Source: Chara braunii (Eukaryota; Streptophyta; Charophyceae; Charales; Characeae). From it: DNA of 26,156 nucleotides. Under the pieces are notes generated by a model that saw only the letters and a list, made by a program, of their open reading frames with translations, had not been told where the DNA came from and made no database searches. The stretch lies in the NCBI GenBank assembly GCA_003427395.1, contig BFEA01000010.1:2253175-2279330 (forward strand), read 5' to 3'. Position numbers and translations under genes: made by a program. Below, piece after piece: positions 17,651-26,156 of this stretch. Positions within the stretch are counted from its first letter, which is position 1. Every line of letters begins with the position of its first letter.

Positions 17651-18304
17651 ACCAGACAGGTTCCCATAAGATTGAGTGGTCTGGTTGCTTTGACTTGTGA
17701 GGGTTGCACGTGCTTGCTTTTTCAGGGACCAAGCATTTTTCCATAAGATTGGATGGCTTGGTAGCCTTATTTCCTTGGGTTTTCTATGTTTTGTTGATTT
17801 ATGAAAAGGGGGTTGGACAAGTTCCATAAGATTGGATGGTCTTGACCTTCTCTTGCTTTATTCTGAAGAAGGGAAATTAGGCAAAGGACTAGACAGGTTC
17901 CCGTAAGATTGGGTGGTCTGGTCTGGAGCCACGCACATGCCGGAACACAAAGGCTAAATTTGTTTATATTTTAAACTATTTATGAACAGGCAAGTCAGAC
18001 ATTTTTTCATAAGATTGGATGGTCTGACTATAGCTTATCACCAACTGAAGAGAGTATGAACTAAGAATAAAATTATGGTAAGAAGGGACATGCTGAATTT
18101 TGATCTAAGATGACCGGTTCAGTCATATGTTGCCTGAAAAGACAAAGTGCAGACAATTATATATAACTTGGATATTTAAATGGTTCAAGGCGACTAGGGT
18201 GGCCTAGTCACATGCCCAAAGAAGAGAAAAGTTGTGGTGTCATGTATTTGTGTATATTTTATGGCTGAGCTAGACAGGTTTTCATAAGATTGAGTGGTCT
18301 GGCT
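17651..18304 (+). ncRNA. Array of six covarying stem-loops with constant loop
   Basis: Six hairpins of about 35 nt share the loop core C(A/G)TAAGATTG while their stems differ but stay paired. They are: 17651-17685 ACCAGAC/GTCTGGT; 17728-17762 ACCAAGC/GCTTGGT; 17811-17847 GGTTGGAC/GTCTTGACC (one bulge, two G-U); 17888-17922 ACTAGAC/GTCTGGT (one G-U); 17993-18029 AGTCAGAC/GTCTGACT; 18268-18304 AGCTAGAC/GTCTGGCT (one G-U). Loops are 20-21 nt. The wobble pairs are allowed only if the plus strand is the RNA. Nothing here codes for a protein. I do not recognise the motif. Confidence 0.75.
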
Positions 18305-18590
18305 TTATGTTTTATGTAAGCTGGGTATAAAGGGATAAATCGTTGAGAGACCATGAACTATTATTTGGTAAGTTGACTTTGGGGGGATGAGAGCACTTAC
18401 TTCTGTGGTTTGGCCTGCATGAGACTGAGTGCGACTACTACTTAGTCTGAATTTCAGTTGATAGGTAGTTGCTTTAGTTGCTCGCCACGTGCTAGAGCCA
18501 CAAGAGTTAGTTTTCATTTCGCATTTTCTGAGCTAAGTTTTTTTACTTAGGTCAATTTCTGCATTTTCTGGGATTTTATTATACTTGGTC

Positions 18591-19165
18591 TTGTATAAAT
18601 CTTGGTAAGTCATTTTCTCTACGAGAAGCGTTGCCGAAATTTCTACAAAACCAAGGAGTTAGTCAGAGTTTGTCATTTTCAGGGTTCAATTTTTCTGACC
18701 TTTTAGCTTAGTAAAAATATGGAAGACCTCAATTTCTAAACGAAGAGCTGCCCAATTTTTTGCTAATTCAGGGAGTTAGACAAAATTGGACGTTGAAAAA
18801 CCAAAGTCATTTTTAAATTCTAAACTTAACTTTATATAAATCTTCGAATAACACTTTCTCTACGAGAAGCGTTGCCGAAATTTCTACAAATATAAGGAGT
18901 TGGTTAAATTTTGTCTTGAATTGAACTCAGGTTTTATAACTGAGTTTATGGTTGACTTAGTATAAATCTGGGAAGTCTACCTTTCGAAAGGGAGTGTTGC
19001 CAAAATTTTTACTAATTCAGGGAGTTAGATAAAATTTGACTTTCCAGAATTAAAGGTTGTTTTGTTTTCATATTTGAGTTAGTATAAATTCTGAGAAGGC
19101 ACTTTTCCTACGGGAAGTGCTGCAGAAATTTTCTTAGTTTAAGAGGAGTTATATTATATTTCGAC
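18591..19165 (+). repeat. Five-unit ~123-bp tandem repeat with alternating unit types
   Basis: Units start near TATAAAT at about 18591, 18712, 18833, 18959 and 19082. Each carries a small hairpin, then G(A/T)(A/G)(G/C)(T/C)G(T/C)TGCCGAAATTT or a variant, then GGAGTTA. Units 1 and 3 share TTCTCTACGAGAAGCG and (A)AGGAGTT. Units 2 and 4 share CTAATTCAGGGAGTTAGA. This gives a dimeric repeat of about 245 bp. AT-rich, no ORF. Confidence 0.8.
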
Positions 19166-19963
19166 AGGTGACGATTCTGGAAATCCACTTTGTATAGAGG
19201 AGATTCTGTCAGGGTCTACCTTTCTTTTGGCACTTACTTAGAGGTAGACTTAGGCTTAGTTAAATAGAATGATTTTTGGTGAAAAGTTAAAAACATGATA
19301 TGGATGTTACCCTCGATTTGGATTCATAGGTTTAGCTTAATATTGACATGTCTTGTGTTACAGGTCCTCATGAACGTTTGATTCAAAATCAGGACTAGAT
19401 TCAACTTAATCCTACAAGGATCACCTTCTGTTATCACTGATAACAGGTCGGTTGCCGATTCGTCGGTTTACGACTCGACTCCAATCCACTATCCATACTC
19501 AACGTAAAAGGCTTTAGCCCCGGTGATTTTTATTGTTTTATTAAGGTTTTCACCCGGACTTTTATTGAATGGTCATTCAACGAAGGTATTGAGTATTTAA
19601 TTATGGTTGGTTGGACAAAGGTTGGGGCGTGCATGGCTAAAGCGAGGGGTATGAGTATAGAGATTGGTTGGAGTTGACTCCGTGTAGTGCGTGGACTTTG
19701 TTAACTTTTTGGTATGATTGCAGATATGTTTTGTAGTTCGGATTTTGGATTTGACTGCCAGCGATCATACATATATATATATATATATATAGTTATGAGG
19801 GGTCCCACTGTGATTGTGAGAAGTGATCGTCACATACTTACCCCCCCCTTACATATATATGCGTGTGTACCTATGTTGGGCATTTGCATAGCCCGAGGGG
19901 CCTACGCTTAAGGGTTAAATAGGGGTCGAGATCGAGAAAAGAAACAACACCCCGTGTTATTGT
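19166..19963. other. Right part of the interior between R copies C and B
   Basis: No gene is recognised. It contains an (AT)n microsatellite at 19768-19790 and an ATATATGCGTGTGTACC stretch after it. The rest is unique AT-rich sequence. Confidence 0.5.
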
Positions 19964-20950
19964 TGAATGCTTCTTAAAAGATTTTCTAGTCGGACGTTGG
20001 TCCTGGGCCCGGGTTCAAGGTCCTTGTCTATGACATCCTAGATCCGAGACTCTGCATGGAAGGGATCTCCCCCCGTGAAGAGTCTATTCGCCTTGCCTGC
20101 CGAGACACTCAGCCTAAACGCCGAAGGTGCTGCGGCGGCCGCGCGACTATTCCTTCAGCCGTGCAATATCGTGAAGGGGCAAGCCTTCACGATAATTCAA
20201 ATTTGACACTTGAGTGTCATAAGTGGTACTCGGATCCACGAGGGACCGCTTGATTATGGGCACTACATAGTACGCCATCATCGCGACTGCCTGCGGCTTC
20301 ATGCATTGCTAGTCGATATGATTTAGCCCCAGCGTCCGCACGGTTTTATACTAAGTTTCGCGCGCGACGCCTATCCGATTTCCGCATCGGAGAGTTATGG
20401 GATGGCTACTAAGGGACTAGGAGTGTTGTCGCGTTGTTTGTTCAGTGTCATTCTGTATGTGTACGTGTGGGTGTGTGCTTTTATTGTTATCTTCTTTATA
20501 GTGGTGTGCGCGTGGCGTGTGGGATGCGTCCTAGTCGACTGGCGACGAGTCGCGCTTGGGGCCTCAGGCCCCCATGATATCAGTTTGCGTGCGGGTTCGA
20601 TAGAGGCGTAATACCGCGCGTACCCCCTATGCTACAGCGAACGAGAAACGCCCTCGGCTGGTCCACCACTGCGATTGCAACTGATTAGCTTTCGTACTGT
20701 GGACTGGTAGCTCGACGGGGATACTCCCACCGAAGGGAGGTGACAACTCCTGTAAAGTGGAGGTAAGTCGTGCCTCACGTAGTCCCTATCCTATCGTAGG
20801 GGTTCGCGAGAGGTATGGCTGGCACACTGGCCGGAGCGGCTTGTGGAATCTCCATAATGTATTCGCGACGAGGAACATACCAACTCCTGCGTGACCCGCC
20901 CGGGAGGGCCCCGCGCTGCCTTGTGCGGTGCCGGACCGATGCGCTCGACA
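19964..20950 (-). repeat. Dispersed repeat R, full-length copy C (inverted relative to B)
   Basis: Reverse complement of copy B over about 990 bp, with an estimated 85-90% identity by eye. It ends GCGCTCGACA at 20941-20950 followed by ACGT. The conserved hairpin TATCGTGAAGG/CCTTCACGATA (20167-20194) is perfect over 11 bp here, and in B it keeps pairing with different bases. TGACACT-TG-AGTGTCA lies at 20204-20219. GGGGCC-TCA-GGCCCC at about 20559-20573 corresponds to GGGAC-TGAG-GTCCC in copy D. Confidence 0.85.
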
Positions 20951-21024
20951 ACGTGGCCTCCATCAAGTTGACCTTCTATCTTACCCTCTGGAAATCTTAA
21001 TCTTAAAGAGTTTTCCAGTTCGCT

Positions 21025-21300
21025 TCATGTTCGTGACTTCAACATGAGAGTATATACCTCCTCGCTTAACTCTTCGCAGACGAACAATGGCAACATACTC
21101 CACATTGCTCTCTCGTCCCACATCTTTGCGAGGCTGAAGTTCTGATAGTCGCGCATGAATTTAGACAAATTCCTTCCTTGAAACAACATGGTTCGAAGGT
21201 CTAGGGGCATTGAGTCATGCACTGACTCGCACAACAACACTTTGGTGGGGCATGTACTCCTCCAAAGCAGGATTTTAGTGAAACCACTTCCTTCGGCCAT
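21025..21300 (-). pseudogene. Possible retrotransposon capsid (gag-like) fragment
   Basis: A 91-codon minus frame from ATG 21300. The segment FQGRNLSKFMRDYQNFSLAKMWDER, given here as FQGRNLSKFM then DYQNFSLAKM then WDER, is followed by MLPLFVCEELSEEVYTLM. It resembles the amphipathic pattern of LTR-retrotransposon capsids (F-x-G-x-N-L-x-x-F-L...Y...W-x-D...L-P-L-F). No protease, reverse transcriptase or zinc knuckle is found nearby, so it is a fragment at best. This is similarity by eye only. Confidence 0.35.
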
Positions 21301-21640
21301 GATGCCAAGGCCGGCCTGTTACGCATAGCAAGCAATAGATCATCAGGTTACAGTCCAAAAACTCAAGGTAGCTAAGAGCAAATAAAACTACTAACACTTA
21401 AATCACACTAACCATCTTCTTACCCGCATAACAAGATCTTAGTCTTTAGTTACCCCCTTGCTCTAATTTCAGGGCTACCACGAACAATATACACTTTACG
21501 TAGGCATAGCTTTCAAACTAACTATGTATAGACAGCCGTGATGGCTTCAACTGTCGTTGGTCACCTTACTCATACTATGCAGTAAAGTGATTACACAGAA
21601 GTTCATGAGAGACACACGTGGCAGAATATGAGGGCTCCCT

Positions 21641-22403
21641 CTATCGGTCCGCTACTGCCCGAACCTCATCCCAGTCTACAACCCTTTCGTCTGGATCATG
21701 AGATCTCGCATAAGCGTTAACCACATTGACCACATCCGTGAGTCCTTGACTATGGGGCTGAAACCTTTGGTCCAGGTACAAGCCGTATATCAACTCACAC
21801 GTGTACCGTGCATATCCCCATGCTCGCGTCTTCAAGGCGGCTTCTGCTGCGGCCTATACCCTCGTCTGTCCCCCAAAACGTTTTTCTACAAGGAAACTGG
21901 CAGGACGGCACGCAACGGGGCTGAGGGAAGTACAAACTCTTCAGCTCGCTTGACTTCTATACGAGTCTCCACATGTGCCTCTCCTTCATGAACACTGCCT
22001 CTTGCCCACTTTGCGGCAGCTCCCTCTGCTATTCTCAAAGACCTTGCGAGTACGCTTCCATGCCCAAACTCCATTTGAATCCCATGCAAGACCCAAAATG
22101 ATGGTGGGGCGTATAGGGTCACCTTCACGATTACACACTCCTGATCATCATCAAAGCCAGACTCGATCCAGACGAAGACCCCCTTGTCTATTAACATGCC
22201 CCACCAGGAAGAGCTATATTCTTCTTCCTTGATTTGCTGTGACAAAGATATCTCAAATCCATCTTCCCTTTTAACTGGTAAGGCCATATTGGGATCTTTT
22301 TTAGCATAAGGCATCCTGAGTTGCTTTTCGCTTTGTCTGGGTTTTGCCCATCACAGAAAAACGTCCAGCAGACGCCTTCCGTTACTATAATGCCAACAAT
22401 CAT
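21641..22403 (-). pseudogene. Broken minus-strand coding sequence, unknown protein
   Basis: Three overlapping minus frames carry protein-like sequence that reads in order. 22403-22310 is hydrophobic, with TFFCDGQNPDKAK. 22314-21886 begins MPYAKKDPNMALPVKREDGF and includes SSSWWGMLIDKGVFVWIE. 21873-21641 includes AWGYARYTCELIYGLYLDQR. The passage between the last two needs a frameshift and crosses an in-frame TAG at about 21856. A further TAG ends it. Composition is normal and not repeat-derived, which supports former coding use. I recognise no family. It lies between R copies C and D, beside the capsid-like fragment, and may belong to the same element. Confidence 0.45.
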
Positions 22404-24249
22404 CCTTTTTACACTCCTTACTCTGGAAGCCTTGACTCCAAGCTATCCTCTACTAAAAATCCATACTTTCCAGTGTTTACGACCACTCAGCTTAGAGAAA
22501 ATAATAATGGTGATATGTCATAATAATAACATATTCACAGATATTAAAATTCATAATAATATTTACTCATGAAAAAATGATATATCACCTTAACAACTGA
22601 CATCAACAATTCTTATAACAACCAAACGCATTATATACAAACTAGTCAGTTATCCAAAGCATATACAAATACTTCATAACGATAAGTTTATATCAACAGG
22701 CATATCATATAATAAACACCTTATGATTAGAGACTGGATCGCCAACAATTAGCACTCTCAGACATAATATTTGTGAGAGTACCACACTTTACTCCCTAAC
22801 ATTGATGAAAGTATACTGTGGCGAGGGGCAATGTAATCCCTTTTAGAAAGGATAGCCTCTTAAATCCCCGAGCCCCGCTCAAAGATCAAGCCTCACTGCT
22901 TCTCCCTTCAATTCCAACAGTGACGCCTTGAAGATTCTTGTCGACGAAGCAAATAACCCCACTATACACGCTTCGGGGTGCTGTTGTCCCGTCCTGTACT
23001 GGTGAATCCACTTGACACAAAAAATAGTTGGGGATTCACCCCCTACCTTTCAATGACATGTAACGTGGATTCTGCACAATGCCTCTACCACTATTTAAAG
23101 AGCAATCCAAACACATAAACTTAACAAACAACCATAAATTAATAATTGGACTTTGAGATGCTCATATAAATTTTTGCAGACTGATAAGTTCATATACATA
23201 CTTCAAATACATTGCCCACATAAATATTTCTCGCAAGGATAACCATTAAAAAATTTATCAAGCACATTGCGTCACATAATTAGACATTTGGCAAGCTTAC
23301 TCAGATAAAATCTGGCATATATGGATGAGTTCAACATATAACCAAAAATAAATGCCCTCAGAAAAGAATAGTCTCAAGCCCTTAGCTCCAACCCATAGAT
23401 TCAAGTGGATGGTCCAAACCTGGAAAGATTCAAGCGAAGGTCTAACATCATCTTATACCTCGTCACCCTATTAAGAGTGAGCAAAATAGTCTAAGTGTTA
23501 GCTCTTTCACTGTTATCTCGACTGCCCCTAGGATCAGATATATTTTCTCGCAGAGAGGTTACTATGCAGACCTACTACTTTCCGTAGTCTATTTTATTCA
23601 AGTCATAGCACGATGTTCCCTGCATCTATCTGCCGCCTTATATGCCTGGTTCAAACGCATCACGCGAGGCAGACCTCACACTTCCATGGCTATATATAAG
23701 TCGAACAACCGCTTAGAACTCAGACTCAAAGATCCCATATCCATAGTTATAAAGACTTTCAACGTTATTAGCCTAACTCTCCTCGAAGCCCCTCGACGAC
23801 TTCTAACATAATGGGTTCCCTTACTCATTCTCAACCTCACTATAATGCCAAAGTACCCAGCTGCTTTCATGACCACTCAGATAACTCTCTCGATCATAAT
23901 AGGTACCCTATAGGGCCAACTCCTACAACAATCATACTTAGCTCTGTTGATACCGCCTCATCCTACCTTAGCTATATCAAACATGCAAACCATCGTCTAA
24001 ACTCGTCAACTATCAGGGTCAGAAGACGTGCCAACTCCATCTACCATCATACACTAGTTAAAGTACGTGAATACATAGTCAGAACGTCTACCTCTCGTGC
24101 CACCCTCACTGCATTAAACAAAACCAACCCTCACGATCAACTCTCACTCACTCTCAACCCAATACCACGAATTTGTTAATCATAAAAATCCAGCAAAAAA
24201 CTTCTCATTTTGCCTATTTCTTACATTCCCATACCCGGATGTCGTTCCA
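22404..24249. other. AT-rich gene-free stretch
   Basis: No convincing ORF, RNA gene or tandem repeat. Isolated inverted repeats are ACTCTCA/TGAGAGT (22754-22780) and GGTGAATCC/GGATTCACC (23001-23040). A frame at 23811-24179 is open but its Ser/Thr/His-rich content is unremarkable. Confidence 0.5.
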
Positions 24250-24282
24250 CCAGGGACAACGGTAGGCAACCGTTATCCCTGG
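24250..24282. repeat. 13-bp hairpin at the left edge of R copy D
   Basis: CCAGGGACAACGG and CCGTTATCCCTGG pair over 13 positions with one mismatch around a 7-nt loop. R copy D starts 14 bp to the right. Confidence 0.8.
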
Positions 24283-24295
24283 CAATGGTGCCACC

Positions 24296-24792
24296 TGTCG
24301 AGCGCATCCGGCACAACACGAAACGGGGCGGGACCCTCCCGGCCGCGTCACGCAGGAGTCGGTCTTGATCCTCATCACGATATATACATGGAGCTTCTAC
24401 AAGCCGCTCCGGCTGAGTGCGCTAGCCATACCTCTCGCGAGCCCCTACGATAGGATACGGCCTACGCGAGGCACGACTTATCCCCACCTTACAGGAGCTG
24501 TCACCTCCCTTCGGTGGGCGTATCCCCGCCGAGCTACCAGTCCACAGTACGAAAACTAATCAGTTGCAATCGCAGAGGTGGACCAGCCCAGAGTGTTTCT
24601 CGTTCGCTGTAGCATACGGGGTACGGGCGGCTTTACACCTCTATCAGACCCGCACACGAACCGACGCCTTTGGGGACTGAGGTCCCAAGTGCGACTCGTC
24701 GCTAGTCGACTAGGACGCAACCCACACGCCACGCGTACACCACTCTAAAGACATAAAAATTGAAAACACACACGCACACACACACACACACC
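24296..24792 (+). repeat. Dispersed repeat R, partial copy D
   Basis: Matches the first half of copy B closely, from TGTCGAGCGCATC through the GAGGCACGACTTA, GTACGAAAACTAATCAG and GTAGCATACGGGGTACG blocks. It ends in the (CA)n tract at 24766-24792, after which the sequence is unrelated. Same orientation as B. Confidence 0.85.
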
Positions 24793-24804
24793 GACTGTGT
24801 GTCC

Positions 24805-24923
24805 ATTCAACGGGCAACGGGATTTTTTCAACGTCGTTGTACCCGTTGAATAGCCCCGGGCCCCCCGTTGAAACCCCGTTGAACGGTACAACGGGGCCTT
24901 CCCATTGAATACTGTTCAACGGG
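24805..24923. repeat. Cluster of CAACGGG/CCCGTTG inverted motifs
   Basis: ATTCAACGGG (24805-24814) pairs with CCCGTTGAAT (24842-24851). Further copies are CCCGTTGAAA (24864), CCCGTTGAAC (24875), ACAACGGGG (24888), CCCATTGAAT (24901) and GTTCAACGGG (24914-24923). Several alternative stems are possible. Confidence 0.8.
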
Positions 24924-25039
24924 ATGCTGGCAATGGGCCTCGAACATGTGGCGGGATACGCGTGGAAAAGAAAAGTAAAAAAAAAGAGTGAAAAAACTAC
25001 CCTGTGTGTGGGTGTGTGTGTTTATTGTTTTGTTAATCT

Positions 25040-25553
25040 GAGAAGTGGCAGAGGCATTGCGGCCGTGGCCCAGCCACGCGACGATATGCTCTTTTTTTTT
25101 TTTTTTGTCTTTTTATTTTTTTCATCTCGGACATTGCCGAGGCATTGCGGCAGTAGCCCACGCGACGGGGCCAAGATTAGAAAAAAAAAGAACAAACAAA
25201 CAGAGGGCCTTGGTCCACTACTCTTGACATGCAAAAAAAAAAGCAGTCATGGCGGTGCATCTTTCCATGTTCTAGTAGAAGATTCACTCTCGTTTTGCAC
25301 ATTGAGGCATTGCGACCAGATGCTCTTTTTTATTTTTTTTTCCTTTTTTCTTTCATCTCGGACGTTGTGGAGGCATAGGGGCCGTGGCCCACGCGACGGG
25401 GCCAAGATAGGGAAAAAAAAAAGAAAACAGAGGGTCATGCACAAAAACAAACAATCATGGTCACGCATCTTTCCATGTTCTAGGAAAAGATTCACTCTCC
25501 TTTTGCACATTTCGAGAGTGTGCAAAACGAGAATGAATCTTCCCTAGAACATG
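25040..25553. repeat. Tandem units with foldback hairpins, group 1
   Basis: Two units about 210-240 bp apart share GAGGCATTGCG, (C/A)GATATGCTC or CAGATGCTC followed by T-rich DNA, TTTCATCTCGGAC, CCCACGCGACGGGGCCAAGAT and ATCTTTCCATGTTCTAG. The second ends in a foldback in which 25474-25508 pairs with 25520-25553 over about 34 bp with few mismatches. Confidence 0.8.
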
Positions 25554-25659
25554 AAAAAATGCACCGCCACAAGGCCCCAAGGATGATACGCATAGGACGG
25601 GAAAGCTGAGAATGAAAACAAGAGAGGAAAAAAAACAAAAGAAACCGGGTTGTTATCAG

Positions 25660-26116
25660 CACGTGTATCCCTCAGGGCCTTTGGACTGTTGTCAGGCCGT
25701 GTATGCCGTTGGGCCCTTATATAGCCATTGCACAAAAGACAAAAATCGAGGCGCTGTATCTTTCCACGTTCTAGGGCAAATTCACTCTCGTTTTGCTCAT
25801 TTCGAGATCTATCGTGGAAACCTATAGTGAATCTTTTGCTAGAACATGGGAAGATACAGTGCCTCGATTTTTTCTTTTTTTCTTCTTTTCTCTAATTTTT
25901 TTTTTTTTTTTTTTGGAAAACGGTCTATCCCTCAGGGCCTTTGGATTGTCAGGCCGTGTATGCCGTTGGGCCCCTATATAGCCGTTGCACAAAAGACAAA
26001 AATCGAGCCGCTGTATCTTTCCACGTTCTAGAGCAAATTCACTCTCGTTTTGCTCATTTCGAGATCTATCGTGGAAACCGATAGTGAATCTTCTACAAGA
26101 ACATGGGAAGATACAG
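25660..26116. repeat. Tandem units with foldback hairpins, group 2, period 257 bp
   Basis: Two near-identical units contain TATCCCTCAGGGCCTTTGGA, GGCCGTGTATGCCGTTGGGC, TATATAGCC and CACAAAAGACAAAAATCGAG. Each is followed by a foldback beginning CTGTATCTTTCCACG and ending GGGAAGATACAG (25754-25859 and 26011-26116). The flanks are T-rich tracts. Each unit has a TATATAG sequence about 40 bp before the foldback, which could be a promoter element, but that is speculative. The window ends in poly-T at 26127-26156. Confidence 0.85.
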
Positions 26117-26124
26117 TGCCACGA

Positions 26125-26156
<32 letters not shown>

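Noticed and set aside
24924-25547. 207-codon plus ORF
   Set aside because: It spans T-rich tracts and tandem units with foldbacks. The Phe/Lys-rich translation repeats with the DNA and shows no domain.

Overview
The window reads as nuclear DNA of a eukaryote, most likely of the green-plant lineage. The signs are long microsatellites, spliceosome-type GTAAGT donors with pyrimidine-tract acceptors, tRNA-derived short retroelement-like pieces, transposon-type protein fragments and very sparse intact coding sequence. The gene-poor, repeat-dense texture resembles a streptophyte alga such as Chara, but that is an impression and not something the sequence proves.

Layout. 0-4.1 kb: a minus-strand low-complexity protein (acidic N-terminus, polyQ, Ala/Thr-rich, AT-hook C-terminus) abuts a plus-strand degenerate ORF with two in-frame stops. 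A decaying tail of tandem repeats follows. 4.2-7.5 kb: noncoding and rich in secondary structure. It holds two tRNA-like sequences, TWO HAMMERHEAD RIBOZYMES on the minus strand 467 nt apart, a run of about a dozen near-perfect hairpins, and a 54-bp tandem repeat. 8.8-9.9 kb: the one long clean ORF of the window (362 aa, unknown family), with a 3' splice site touching its ATG. 10.5-15.7 kb: a region holding a decayed Ulp1/SENP-type (C48) cysteine protease whose catalytic residues survive although five in-frame stops (four TAG, one TAA) interrupt the frame. 15.76-20.95 kb: two full-length ~1-kb copies of a dispersed repeat (called R here) in inverted orientation flank 3.2 kb. That interior contains six stem-loops with covarying stems and a constant loop, followed by a five-unit ~123-bp tandem repeat. 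Two partial R copies lie outside, at 10.5-10.9 and 24.3-24.8 kb. 21.0-22.4 kb: broken minus-strand coding fragments, one of which looks like a retrotransposon capsid. 22.4-24.25 kb: AT-rich with no gene. 24.8-26.16 kb: a CAACGGG palindrome cluster, then ~210-257-bp tandem units that carry foldback hairpins related to one at 5.5 kb.

The genes do not form an operon or pathway. Most of the window looks like mobile-element debris and structured repeats. The best candidates for something new are the hammerhead pair (retrozyme-like, with matched CpG-decay scars in the catalytic core), the six covarying stem-loops at 17.65-18.30 kb, and the unknown ORF at 8.8-9.9 kb.
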